Program-made: the position numbers and the translations under genes
Notes under the pieces: generated by a model
Databases searched by the model: none
What the model was told of the DNA's origin: nothing
Seen by the model: the letters and a program-made list of their open reading frames with translations, nothing else
Assembly: GCA_035260545.1 (NCBI GenBank)
Contig: DATFUZ010000042.1
Coordinates: 1-45,463, forward strand
Length of the DNA stretch: 45,463 bases
Direction of reading: 5' to 3'
Origin: DATDDB01 sp035260545
Lineage (GTDB): Bacteria; Pseudomonadota; Gammaproteobacteria; Burkholderiales; Gallionellaceae
Shown: piece by piece, positions 9,156-16,574 of the stretch
Position numbering within the stretch: the stretch's first letter is position 1
Layout: every line of letters starts with the position of its first letter

Positions 9156-9194
9156 CTGCCCGCCCGCCACCGGCAACGGTAGTGCGGGCGGCAG
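9156..9194 (-). terminator. GC-rich hairpin after the exported-protein gene
   Basis: An inverted repeat, CTGCC-CGCCCGC against GCGGGCG-GCAG, lies 18 bases past the stop of the minus-strand gene at 9212-9706. No U tract follows, so it may be only a partial or factor-dependent terminator. Confidence 0.3.
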
Positions 9195-9211
9195 GCGGGT
9201 TGCGGCCGGAC

Positions 9212-9706
9212 TTATTCCTGGACGTTCAGGTCCATCGTGCCGAGCGGCGTGACGCTGGTCCCGGTATCCAGCGAAATCTTCAGCTTCCAGGCGCCGGGTT
9301 TGTCGAAGGTGTGCTTGAGCCAGGTGCGCGTGCGCAGTCCGCCCGACACCGAGATGTTCCTGACCCAGCGCACCGCGCCGTTCAGTTCCAGTTGCACGAT
9401 CACGGGCTGGGCATCCGAGCCGTTGGGCGCCATGAAGGCCATCCAGACATAGTCGCTGTCGCCCTTCTTGATGGGCTGGCCGGTGACGTCGCCTGCACAC
9501 TCGTTCTTGTCGTCGCCATCGTGCTGGATGTCGTGGCAGATCCTGGTTTCCACCAGCACCGGGCTCAGGCCCTTGCCATGGTAGTAATAGTCGATCACCT
9601 TCTTGGCTTCGTCGGCCGTGGGCTTGTCTGCCGCCAGTGCGAGCGCGGGGAACAGTCCCAGCGCGGCGGCCATGATGAAGGTGCGTCCCAATTTGATCGA
9701 TTGCAT
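9212..9706 (-). CDS. Exported protein of unknown function (164 aa)
   Basis: I do not recognise this family. The product begins with a clear signal peptide (TFIMAAALGLFPALALA, likely cut after ALA), so it should be periplasmic. The mature part of about 140 residues has two cysteines some 13 residues apart (ICHDIQHDGDDKNEC), which could form a disulfide, and then alternating beta-strand-like segments ending in GTMDLNVQE, suggesting a small beta-sandwich. The start at 9706 has AGGGAG upstream and begins the signal peptide; the frame remains open far upstream but that part overlaps an opposite-strand gene. It is transcribed alone, divergently from the gene at 9953. Confidence 0.8.
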   Translation of the reverse strand: MQSIKLGRTFIMAAALGLFPALALAADKPTADEAKKVIDYYYHGKGLSPVLVETRICHDIQHDGDDKNECAGDVTGQPIKKGDSDYVWMAFMAPNGSDAQPVIVQLELNGAVRWVRNISVSGGLRTRTWLKHTFDKPGAWKLKISLDTGTSVTPLGTMDLNVQE

Positions 9707-9952
9707 CTTGTTCACTCCCTGGATATGGATTGCGATTGCGACCGCGGGGGCGCGGTGCCGGCCGCCCCTTAGCGGCCAGAGGTGAGTATACATAAATTCG
9801 CCGGAACGCAGGCAATGGCCGGCTGTGCACCCATGCGCACGGGATCGAAGGATTCGTCGCGCCGCATGCTGCACAGGGCGTATTGCGGAGTCCCGCGGAG
9901 ACGGGTAGCATAAAGGCAAAAAAATAGAACTACATGCAAGGGAAAGGCACCT

Positions 9953-10309
9953 GTGGCCAAACAGAACATTCCGAGCGAATGTCAAATCCTTCAGCTTCGC
10001 CGCTGGCGGGTGATGGAGGTCGTCTCCGATAGCGGGCAGCGTAGCCGCCACATCTGGGGGCATGACGTCACCAACGACATGGGACGGGCTTCCAGCGGCA
10101 TCAAGGCGTTCGACCTCGACGCCATGACCGCGATCACGCACAGCGGAACCGTATACCACCTGATCGGCGTGCCCGGCAAGGCCCGCAGCGGCGAACGCGC
10201 CTGGCGGAACTGGTGCCGCATGAACGGCGTGGCCGAGGCGGCCGACGTGACATTCGAATATTTCGATCTCAACGGACTGGTTCCCGGCCACGACGAGGAA
10301 GGCGAATAG
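9953..10309 (+). CDS. Conserved-looking hypothetical protein (118 aa)
   Basis: I do not recognise this gene. It uses a GTG start with AAGGGAAAGG upstream, giving a soluble 118-residue protein with no signal peptide or membrane helix. It is rich in Trp and Arg (WRVMEVV, RAWRNWCRMNG) and has a charged C-terminus (PGHDEEGE). The good ribosome site, the sensible composition and the fact that it fills the gap between two minus-strand units support it as a real gene. Function cannot be inferred from position. Confidence 0.65.
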   Translation: MAKQNIPSECQILQLRRWRVMEVVSDSGQRSRHIWGHDVTNDMGRASSGIKAFDLDAMTAITHSGTVYHLIGVPGKARSGERAWRNWCRMNGVAEAADVTFEYFDLNGLVPGHDEEGE

Positions 10310-10364
10310 CGGCCGCTGCAGCCTGCCCTGGCGTTGCGCATCAGGCTTGGGCGGACGCCCCGTC

Positions 10365-10847
10365 TCATCCTGGCGCCCATCCGCCAGGTTTGAACACCAT
10401 CATCCCGTAGACCGCCAGCATGGCCGGGAATGCCAGCATGCCCAGCCATTCCCAGGCGCGCGCATAGCGCCAGTAGCGCTTCGGCAGGCTGGTCTTGCTT
10501 GCCGCGGCAAGGCGCGCCATATCCGCCATCCTGATCTGAAGCCACACGACCGCTAGCCAGCAGATGCCCGCCAGCGCGAACAGGCCATAGGTGGCGAGCA
10601 GCCAGGCCGTGGTCAGCCGATAGTGCGCCAGGGAGGCGAGCGCAATGCCGGTGACCGGCTGGATGACGGCGGCGGGTGCGGTGAACCAGTAATCCGCGCG
10701 GACCACCAGCCTGGAGACTTCCGCGATTGCGGCCACGTTCCGGGTGCGGTTGGCGAAGAACATGTAGAACGCGCTGCCGAACCCTACGCCGACCAGGGCG
10801 ACGCTGGAGAGGATGTGGATCCACTTGAGCAGGAGATAGGTATTCAT
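10365..10847 (-). CDS. DUF2269-like integral membrane protein
   Basis: A 160-residue inner-membrane protein with about four hydrophobic segments (near residues 7-30, 55-72, 80-105 and 135-152). The N-terminal pattern KWIHILSSVALVGVGFGSAF with an early histidine resembles the DUF2269 family, whose function is unknown. The start overlaps the stop of the preceding DoxX-like gene by four bases (ATGA), so it is translationally coupled. It is the last gene of a six-gene minus-strand operon that begins with the DCC-family gene at 13609. Confidence 0.75.
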   Translation of the reverse strand: MNTYLLLKWIHILSSVALVGVGFGSAFYMFFANRTRNVAAIAEVSRLVVRADYWFTAPAAVIQPVTGIALASLAHYRLTTAWLLATYGLFALAGICWLAVVWLQIRMADMARLAAASKTSLPKRYWRYARAWEWLGMLAFPAMLAVYGMMVFKPGGWAPG

Positions 10848-11218
10848 GGCGTGCTGTTCCCGTAGCGGCGGAGCAGCCAGAGCAGCAGCAGAATGGGCAG
10901 GTTTTTCAGCACCGGTCCGAACGGATGCAGCCAGTATTGCGGCAGCCAGACGGTGATGACCGCGCTATAGACCAGGATGACTCCGGCCTGCACCCGCCAC
11001 AGCATCTGCACAGGCCGAACCAGGGTGAGCGTGCCGAGCAGGATGTCGAGCAGCGCGCCGCCATAAAGCGCGAGCGTGGCCGCTTCGCCGTGCAGGTTTA
11101 CGCCTGCCAGTATTTCCATGCTTTGCTGCCGCGGATAGATGCCTAGCGAAAGCACGCCGGAAACCAGCCACACGACGGCCAGCGTGAGGCGCATCAGCCT
11201 GAGGTCGGACGCCTGCAT
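10844..11218 (-). CDS. DoxX-like small integral membrane protein
   Basis: A 124-residue protein with four predicted transmembrane helices (about 9-27, 46-65, 70-90 and 101-118). The size and four-helix pattern, with GALLDILLGTLTL after a short loop, fit the DoxX-like superfamily; relatives are often found next to, or fused to, an SDR-type NAD(P)-binding protein. Here the two are adjacent and coupled: the ATG shares a base with the TAA of the upstream gene (TAATG). The physiological role of such pairs is not established. Confidence 0.75.
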   Translation of the reverse strand: MQASDLRLMRLTLAVVWLVSGVLSLGIYPRQQSMEILAGVNLHGEAATLALYGGALLDILLGTLTLVRPVQMLWRVQAGVILVYSAVITVWLPQYWLHPFGPVLKNLPILLLLWLLRRYGNSTP

Positions 11219-12081
11219 TATGCGATGAACGCCCGGTAACTGCGCGGCGCATGCCCCAGCAGGCGGGCGAACTCCTCGGCCGGGGCGGTGTTCCCGGCCG
11301 CGAGCATGGCCAAAGTGTCGCTGCACAGGGGGCTGGCGGGAATATGGTCGCCGATCCGTGCGGCCAGGCGCATTGCGAACGCCGGCATCGTTACATGCAA
11401 TGCTGCGCCATGGCCCATCTGTTCGCGATAGCTGTCCAGCATGCCGCGCATGGTGGTGGGCTCGGCGCCCACCGCGCTCACGGTTTGGCTCGCCGCATCG
11501 GCATCCCCCAGCCAGCGCACGACGGCTGTGCAAATGTCGTCTATGTGCACCGGCTGCAATTGCTGATGGCCGCCCATGGGCAGCACGAGGACAGGCATCC
11601 GGGCCTGGTTGCGGAACATTTTCGCGCTTGCGCCGTCCTCGCCGTAGATCACCGATGGCCGCAGGCAGAGGCGCCGCACGTTTGGCGGCAGCGCGTTCAA
11701 CGCCTGCTCCGCCGCGAGTTTGGTCGCGAAGTAGGGCACGTTCACACCGCTTTCCACCCCCAGCGCGGAGACGTGCACGATGCGCCGCACTCCCGCCTCG
11801 GCGCAGGCCGCAAACAGCGCTGCAGGTGTTTCCGCATGCAGCCGCTGCATGGGGGTTGCCTCGCCGTCGCGCAGCACCCCGACGGCGTTGATCACCGCGT
11901 CGATGCCAGCGACACGCGGCAGCCAGGCTTTTTTCGATGTGTCACTGCGGAAATCCGCCGCAATGTCTCCGGGCTCGCGCGGGGTGCGCACAGCGCGTGT
12001 CACCGTATGGCCCGCGCCGCGCAGCGCCTGGGTGAGATGGCGGCCGACGAAGCCGGATGCGCCGCAGATGAGTATCTTCAT
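11218..12081 (-). CDS. SDR-family NAD(P)-binding protein (atypical/epimerase-like)
   Basis: Rossmann-fold protein of 287 residues beginning MKILICGASGFVGRHL, which contains the GxxGxxG dinucleotide-binding motif. A YxxxK pair (YFATK) with an upstream VHVSALG serine segment matches the extended/atypical short-chain dehydrogenase families, and the LRPSVIYG segment is typical of the epimerase/NmrA-like branch. No membrane segment is seen. AGGAGG precedes the start. It sits between a four-helix membrane protein and a DoxX-like protein in the same operon, which suggests a cytoplasmic redox partner to a membrane component. The substrate is unknown. Confidence 0.88.
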   Translation of the reverse strand: MKILICGASGFVGRHLTQALRGAGHTVTRAVRTPREPGDIAADFRSDTSKKAWLPRVAGIDAVINAVGVLRDGEATPMQRLHAETPAALFAACAEAGVRRIVHVSALGVESGVNVPYFATKLAAEQALNALPPNVRRLCLRPSVIYGEDGASAKMFRNQARMPVLVLPMGGHQQLQPVHIDDICTAVVRWLGDADAASQTVSAVGAEPTTMRGMLDSYREQMGHGAALHVTMPAFAMRLAARIGDHIPASPLCSDTLAMLAAGNTAPAEEFARLLGHAPRSYRAFIA

Positions 12082-12102
12082 GATGGTCTCCTCCTTTTCC
12101 GG

Positions 12103-12603
12103 TCAGCAGGGATGGCTCAACGCCCGATGCCGTGGTGAGGCCGCGCGCGCCCTCAGTATAAGCGCCGCGGGAACGATGGCCAGCAAGGCCGCGATGTCCA
12201 GCCACAGATGGAGCCGAAAATGCTTCATCATGGAAATGCCTATGTCACCCGGCGCCCAGACCGCCAGGGCGAGCAGGATGGCTGTCCACGGCCAAGTCTC
12301 GCCCGTCCGGATGCCGGCCCGGACCAGATAGACCATTACCACGCCGACGCTGGCGAGGGTTGGGCCGAACAGGGCGACGATCCAGCGCTGGAATTCCACG
12401 GTCTGCGCAGGCACGGCGGCATGGGGCCAGAACGTCTGCTGCAGCAGGCCGCTGTAGTAGCCGAAGCCCGCGGAATAGGCGATAAGGGGGATGGCGAGGC
12501 CGGCGAGGATGTGAGCCCATGCGAGCAGCAGCAGCCACTTTCCAGGCATGCCGGACATCTTCCCGGTTTCACGGTTCGCAACTATTGGGGCGGTCAAGGT
12601 CAT
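12103..12603 (-). CDS. Four-helix integral membrane protein, unknown function
   Basis: Not recognised as a named family. The 166-residue product has a short polar N-terminus, then about four hydrophobic helices (near 22-45, 70-93, 108-128 and 135-152). It contains a glycine/aromatic-rich loop (AGFGYYSGLLQQTFWPH) between the first two. AGGAG lies upstream of the start. The first 35 bases overlap the end of the preceding gene, so it is probably translated by coupling, and the SDR gene starts 21 bases after its stop. Confidence 0.7.
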   Translation of the reverse strand: MTLTAPIVANRETGKMSGMPGKWLLLLAWAHILAGLAIPLIAYSAGFGYYSGLLQQTFWPHAAVPAQTVEFQRWIVALFGPTLASVGVVMVYLVRAGIRTGETWPWTAILLALAVWAPGDIGISMMKHFRLHLWLDIAALLAIVPAALILRARAASPRHRALSHPC

Positions 12604-13126
12604 TGCTATTCTCCTGTGTCAGGTGAGGGAGGCGCAGTGCTGGAGCATTGTGGCGGTGCGTGGCGTGAGAAATCCTGGCTGCCGATTTGCCCATCCGGAA
12701 AAGAAGGGTAGCGAGGATCGTGACTGCCGAATAGAGAACTGCTTCCTTCAAATTCTGCCTTCCATCCAGGCCCACCACTCCCGTCGGAAGGAGGCCTTTG
12801 AGGGCCAGCCAGGTGACGGCTGCGACCAGTATCGGCAACGGACGTACGGAAAACGCGGCCATCCCGACAGCCGCGAAGGAAATCTTGATCTTCAACCAGA
12901 GCAGCAGCGGGTAAAGATAGAGCATCAAGGCACCAAGAAAATAGAGGCGCTCGGCGCCATTGCCTTTGACGGCGGCGGCTTCGTCCATCAGAAACCACGC
13001 GGCCATCACATAAAGTGTTACGAACGGCCATGCGAACAGGAATCCCGCAAACGCGGCATTCGCGAACATGCCACGAAGTAACGCGAGACGATAGCAGCCT
13101 TGCGGGGCGCGGAATCCGTCAAGCAT
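12569..13126 (-). CDS. Integral membrane protein, unknown function (185 aa)
   Basis: Not recognised. The 185-residue product has hydrophobic helices near residues 24-46, 60-80, 88-106 and 142-160, and a hydrophilic tail after about 165 that overlaps the next gene. Its start has GGAG about seven bases upstream. It follows the DCC-family gene by 33 bases in the same operon. The tail (SHATHRHNAPALRLPHL) is low-complexity and may be the least conserved part. Confidence 0.7.
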   Translation of the reverse strand: MLDGFRAPQGCYRLALLRGMFANAAFAGFLFAWPFVTLYVMAAWFLMDEAAAVKGNGAERLYFLGALMLYLYPLLLWLKIKISFAAVGMAAFSVRPLPILVAAVTWLALKGLLPTGVVGLDGRQNLKEAVLYSAVTILATLLFRMGKSAARISHATHRHNAPALRLPHLTQENSNDLDRPNSCEP

Positions 13127-13159
13127 TTACTGCTCCGCAGAAGTCGTTGTCCATGGTTC

Positions 13160-13609
13160 TCAGAACGAGCAGTTGCCGCCCGCGCACTTCCGGGTACGGC
13201 GGTAGGCGCGCCATAACGCACATCGCGTCCACAGTGCGAACAGCAGCGGTATCCCGGTGAGCGAAAGCGCCTGGCGGTTCCGTGCAATCCAGGGGTACAT
13301 TCGGGATAACAGGGTGTGGCTTTTCCACAGGCGCGCCATGCGCTGCATGCCCGCGGTGCGGTAGATCAGTTCCATCGCAGCCGCACCCTTGATCCATGCA
13401 CCCTGGTGGTCCCGCACATGCAGGCGCGTCATCATCTCTTGCCGGGTAATGCCTTCCCGGCGGAAAGCCGTGTCGTCGAACCCGGGAGCGGAGCAGTCCA
13501 CCAGGTGCAGATGGCCTCTGGCGTCGTGCGCCTTGATGTTCAGGATCTCGCTGCGGCACATCGGACACGATGCGTCGAAATACACGGTCAACGGCAAGTC
13601 GCTACGCAT
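13160..13609 (-). CDS. DCC-family (DUF393) thiol-disulfide oxidoreductase-like protein
   Basis: A 149-residue protein with the DCC signature at the N-terminus: FDASCPMCRSEI, i.e. DxxCxxC in a thioredoxin-like first strand and helix. These proteins are predicted thiol-disulfide oxidoreductases. A second cysteine cluster lies at the very C-terminus (KCAGGNCSF). The middle has DHQGAWIKGAAAMELIYR, typical of the family, and a hydrophobic segment near residues 116-132 may associate with the membrane. It has GGAGG upstream of the ATG and heads the six-gene operon. The dyad at 13635-13652 lies directly before it. Confidence 0.88.
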   Translation of the reverse strand: MRSDLPLTVYFDASCPMCRSEILNIKAHDARGHLHLVDCSAPGFDDTAFRREGITRQEMMTRLHVRDHQGAWIKGAAAMELIYRTAGMQRMARLWKSHTLLSRMYPWIARNRQALSLTGIPLLFALWTRCALWRAYRRTRKCAGGNCSF

Positions 13610-13634
13610 GGCTTTCCTCCACTATGTTCGTTAA

Positions 13635-13652
13635 ATTCTGTAGAAACTGAAA
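13635..13652 (-). promoter_or_regulatory. Candidate operator of the GbsR/MarR-type regulator, operon copy
   Basis: The plus-strand 18-mer ATTCTGTAGAAACTGAAA forms an imperfect dyad (A/TTTCnGTnnnnACnGAAA) 26 bases upstream of the DCC-gene start. It closely matches the site upstream of the neighbouring regulator gene at 14226-14243, and the similarity extends seven bases on one side (20 of 25 positions identical). Confidence 0.6.
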
Positions 13653-13674
13653 TTCAGGGGCAAAAAAACGCATG

Positions 13675-14208
13675 CTATTTCTGGTTAAGCAGATTCTGGA
13701 TCTTCGCTCCCAGTTTCATCACCTTCATCAGCGTCGCCGGTTCCAGCCTCAGCATCTGGTCGCCCCAGATGGAGAGCGATTCCATCAGGTGCAGGGTTTC
13801 CTTGATGCGCTGCTGCGCGTCCGGCGCCTCCTTATGCAGATCCTTGCTGTCCAGGCACTCGCGCAGCACGCCTATCGTGGGATCGAATTCGCGCTCCTTG
13901 CGCTCGCGCACCACGGTGCGGAACAGCTCCCACACGTCGGTGGAGGTAGTGAAGTGGTCGCGGCGGTCGCCCATTACGTGGATAACCTGGACCAGGTTCC
14001 ACGCCTGCAGTTCCTTGAGGCTGTTGCTCACGTTCGAGCGGGCGACGCCCAGCGTTTCGGCAAGTTCATCCGCGGGCAGGGGCTTGCCCACAATGTAGAG
14101 CAGGGCGTGGATCTGGGCGACGGTGCGGTTCACGCCCCATTTCGAGCCCATTTCCCCCCAGTGGAGTACGAAGCGCTGTGCGACCGGATGCAGGTTCATG
14201 GCGCCCAT
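13675..14208 (-). CDS. GbsR/MarR-family winged-helix transcriptional regulator
   Basis: A 177-residue DNA-binding protein. The winged helix-turn-helix is near residues 30-80: AQIHALLYIV, then LPADELAETLGVARSNVSNSL as the recognition region, then a beta wing with MGDRRDHF. This order and the FVLHWGEMGSKWG-type N-terminus match the GbsR branch of MarR-like regulators. The C-terminal half is helical and probably dimerises. I place the start at 14208; an inner ATG at 14199 and a TTG at 14235 are alternatives. The candidate promoter position slightly favours the inner ATG. A dyad covers the -35 box, suggesting autorepression. The DCC operon starts 65 bases downstream on the same strand with a copy of the dyad. 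Confidence 0.88.
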   Translation of the reverse strand: MGAMNLHPVAQRFVLHWGEMGSKWGVNRTVAQIHALLYIVGKPLPADELAETLGVARSNVSNSLKELQAWNLVQVIHVMGDRRDHFTTSTDVWELFRTVVRERKEREFDPTIGVLRECLDSKDLHKEAPDAQQRIKETLHLMESLSIWGDQMLRLEPATLMKVMKLGAKIQNLLNQK

Positions 14209-14243
14209 GCTATATCCGTCATTAATTTCTGTCAATACTGAAA
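14207..14243 (-). promoter_or_regulatory. Regulator promoter (TTGACA-N17-TAGCAT) with overlapping dyad operator
   Basis: On the minus strand a perfect -35 TTGACA (14235-14230) is followed after 17 bases by TAGCAT (14212-14207). The dyad TTTCTGTCAATACTGAAA (plus strand, 14226-14243) covers the -35, as expected for an autorepressor. The expected transcript start falls next to the inner ATG at 14199, so translation may be leaderless. Confidence 0.55.
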
Positions 14244-14333
14244 ATTGAGAATTGTGGCGAGGGCATCAGGCGGCGCCGTGGCGCTCATGCCGGGCGAATG
14301 CGGGGTGATGGAAGATGGAACGATTGATGGGGC

Positions 14334-14424
14334 TGGCGGAGAGGGAGGGATTCGAACCCTCGTTAGGCTATTAACCTAAACACGCTTTCCAGGCGTGCGA
14401 CTTAAACCGCTCATCCACCTCTCC
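14334..14424 (-). tRNA. tRNA-Ser (anticodon GGA)
   Basis: Read on the minus strand, the acceptor stem GGAGAGG pairs with CCTCTCC, followed by G73 and an encoded CCA. The anticodon stem CACGC/GCGTG holds loop CTGGAAA with anticodon GGA at 14390-14388. The T arm is GAGGG-TTCGAAT-CCCTC, and there is the long variable arm of class II tRNA-Ser. Confidence 0.97.
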
Positions 14425-14513
14425 GTGCTGGACCGGCCACCGGCGTGCCGGCGTAGAAATACCGCTCCAAAGGGCGCGCAGAATAAACCAGAACGCGGTT
14501 TCCCGCAACCCAT

Positions 14514-15284
14514 TCATGCCTTGAAGTGGTTTTTCCAGTTGCGCATCGCCGTAAATACGGCCAATTCGCCGTTCTCCGAAATGCCGCAAGCCTGCTGCAC
14601 GCCGCGGATGACCGCGGGCTCCCGGCAGCGCAGGAAAGGGTTGGTGGCCTTCTCCAGAGCGATAGTGGAGGGGACGGTTGCCTTGTCCGCCGCCCGCAAG
14701 GCGCGCGTTTCCACTGCGCGCGCCTGCAAGCTGGCGTTTTCGGGCTCGCAGGCGAGGGCGAAGCGGATGTTGGCCTCGGTATATTCGTGGGCGCAGTAGA
14801 CGCGGGTGTCGTCCGGCAGGGCGGCCAGCCGCTGTAGCGAGTTGAGCATCTCCTCCATCGTCCCTTCGAACACCCGGCCGCAGCCGCAGCCGAACAGCGT
14901 GTCGCCACAGAACACCAGGCCCGGGGCGGTGTAGCCGAGGTGCCCGCGCGTATGGCCGCGTATATCAAGCACTTGCAGCGTTGCATCGAGTTCGGGCAGG
15001 GTTACCGTGTCGCCCTCGGCGAGCGGCTGAGTCGTGCCGGCGATGTCTTCCGCGCGTGGGGCGTATACCGGGACGTTGTATACTTCGAGTAATTTGGCAA
15101 TGCCGCCGATGTGGTCGCCATGGTGATGGGTGCACAAAATGGCCGCAAGCTCGAACTGGCCGTTCTTCAGCCAGGCCAGCACCGGTTCCGCTTCCCCGGG
15201 ATCGACGACCACGGCATGCCGGCTGTTATGCAGGGCCCAGATGTAGTTGTCCTCGAAGGCGTGGATGGGCGTGATGTCATACAT
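14514..15284 (-). CDS. gloB: Hydroxyacylglutathione hydrolase (glyoxalase II)
   Basis: Cytoplasmic metallo-beta-lactamase-fold enzyme that hydrolyses S-D-lactoylglutathione in methylglyoxal detoxification. The 256-residue length is usual. The binuclear metal motif THHHGDH is near residue 52. Further ligands are in DIRGHTRGHLGY and FCGDTLF, and AHEYTEANIRF and the C-terminal NPFLRC are glyoxalase II-specific elements. It is divergent from the yafS-like gene; the order gloB, yafS, rnhA, dnaQ is the same as in E. coli, which supports the assignment. Lies just beyond tRNA-Ser on the same strand. Confidence 0.96.
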   Translation of the reverse strand: MYDITPIHAFEDNYIWALHNSRHAVVVDPGEAEPVLAWLKNGQFELAAILCTHHHGDHIGGIAKLLEVYNVPVYAPRAEDIAGTTQPLAEGDTVTLPELDATLQVLDIRGHTRGHLGYTAPGLVFCGDTLFGCGCGRVFEGTMEEMLNSLQRLAALPDDTRVYCAHEYTEANIRFALACEPENASLQARAVETRALRAADKATVPSTIALEKATNPFLRCREPAVIRGVQQACGISENGELAVFTAMRNWKNHFKA

Positions 15285-15306
15285 GGCTGGAGTTTTTCGA
15301 GTTGTC

Positions 15307-15315
15307 TGATATAGC
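15307..15315 (+). promoter_or_regulatory. Extended -10 (TGA-TATAGC) close to the yafS-like start
   Basis: TGATATAGC ends nine bases before the ATG at 15325, which would leave a leader of only about three bases. No -35 match is evident. Confidence 0.4.
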
Positions 15316-15324
15316 GATGCGCTG

Positions 15325-16068
15325 ATGAAGGTACATAATACACTTTCCGAATGGCTGGAAACACCGCATGGGCGCTATTTGCTCGAACGCGAGCAGGATC
15401 TGTTCGATCGCGGCGTGTCGGACATTTTCGGGTATAACGCCCTGCAGCTCGGCCTGTGCGACCATGAGTTGCTGCGCGCGGCGCGCATTCCCCTGCGCGT
15501 ACTGGCGGGATACGGGGCCGCGGCGCAGGTATTGACCCGCCCGGATGAGCTGCCTTTCGACAGCGGCAGCCTGGATCTGGTGCTGCTCCCGCATGTGCTG
15601 GAATTTGCGGAACACCCGCATCACATCACGCGCGAGGTGGAGCGCATCATGATGCCCGGCGGGCACCTGCTGCTCACGGGATTCAACCCGCGCAGCCTGT
15701 GGGGTCTTCGCCGCTGGCTGGGGCGCAAGAACGGCTACCCATGGTGCGGCAAGTTCATTTCCCTGCCGCGTATTAGGGACTGGCTGGAATTGCTGGGCTT
15801 TGAGGTGGTGGAAGGGCGCTTTGCCTGTTACGCGCCGCCGCTGGGGCGGACGGGCTGGCTGAACCGCATGCGCTTCCTGGAACCGGCCGGGGACCGCTGG
15901 TGGGCTATGTGGGGCGGCGTGTATTTCCTGCACGCGGTGAAGCGCGTGCCCGGCGTGCGCCCGATCAAGCCGCTGTGGAACGGGCGGCTGGTGGGCAATC
16001 TGCTGCCGGTGCGGCCCAAGCTGAACCGGAATGCTTCACACCATACTGATACAACGGATACGCAATGA
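15325..16068 (+). CDS. SAM-dependent methyltransferase, YafS-like
   Basis: Class I methyltransferase-like protein of 247 residues. The SAM-binding glycine loop region is weak (VLAGYGAAAQ), but the acidic-strand and post-II motifs are clear: LPFDSGSLDLVLLPHVLEFAEHPH, followed by IMMPGGHLLLTGFNP. It lies between divergent gloB and rnhA exactly as yafS does in E. coli, so it is probably the YafS orthologue. The substrate of that protein is not established. Its stop overlaps the rnhA start by four bases, so rnhA is coupled to it. Confidence 0.88.
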   Translation: MKVHNTLSEWLETPHGRYLLEREQDLFDRGVSDIFGYNALQLGLCDHELLRAARIPLRVLAGYGAAAQVLTRPDELPFDSGSLDLVLLPHVLEFAEHPHHITREVERIMMPGGHLLLTGFNPRSLWGLRRWLGRKNGYPWCGKFISLPRIRDWLELLGFEVVEGRFACYAPPLGRTGWLNRMRFLEPAGDRWWAMWGGVYFLHAVKRVPGVRPIKPLWNGRLVGNLLPVRPKLNRNASHHTDTTDTQ

Positions 16069-16535
16069 ACGAACAAGTCATCATGGGCGACGCGGTCGAG
16101 ATATTCACCGACGGCGCATGCAAGGGGAATCCCGGCGCCGGCGGCTGGGGCGCGCTGCTGCAGCTCAACGGCAAGGAGCTGGAACTGTGCGGGGGCGAGC
16201 CGCATACCACGAACAACCGCATGGAACTGCTGGGTGCAATACGCGCGCTGGAGGCGCTGAAGCGTCCGTGCCGGGTGATACTGCACACCGATTCGAAGTA
16301 CGTGCAGCAGGGCATTTCCGAATGGGTGCATAACTGGAAGCGGCGCGGCTGGAAGACGGCGGACAAGAAGCCGGTGAAGAACGAAGACCTCTGGCGCAGG
16401 CTGGACGAACTGGCATCCGTGCACCATGTGCAATGGGTGTGGGTGAAGGGGCATGCCGGGCATCACGGCAATGAGCGCGCGGATCAACTGGCCAATCGCG
16501 GGATTGCGCAGATGGCGGCCGCGCGCGGCAACTGA
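16065..16535 (+). CDS. rnhA: Ribonuclease HI
   Basis: Degrades the RNA strand of RNA-DNA hybrids. The 156-residue protein carries the complete active site: D16 (FTDGACKGNPG), E54 (NNRMELL), D76 (HTDSKYV) and D140 (NERADQLA), with H130 in the flexible loop (KGHAGHHGN) and the basic handle WKRRGWKTADKKPVKNEDLW. The ATG at 16065 overlaps the preceding stop (ATGA). An extra Met at residue 7 (MGDAVEIF) is a possible alternative start. dnaQ follows 39 bases downstream. Confidence 0.97.
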   Translation: MNEQVIMGDAVEIFTDGACKGNPGAGGWGALLQLNGKELELCGGEPHTTNNRMELLGAIRALEALKRPCRVILHTDSKYVQQGISEWVHNWKRRGWKTADKKPVKNEDLWRRLDELASVHHVQWVWVKGHAGHHGNERADQLANRGIAQMAAARGN

Positions 16536-16574
16536 AGAAACCGGCCGCAATAAACTGGAGATCGGGACACCGCA

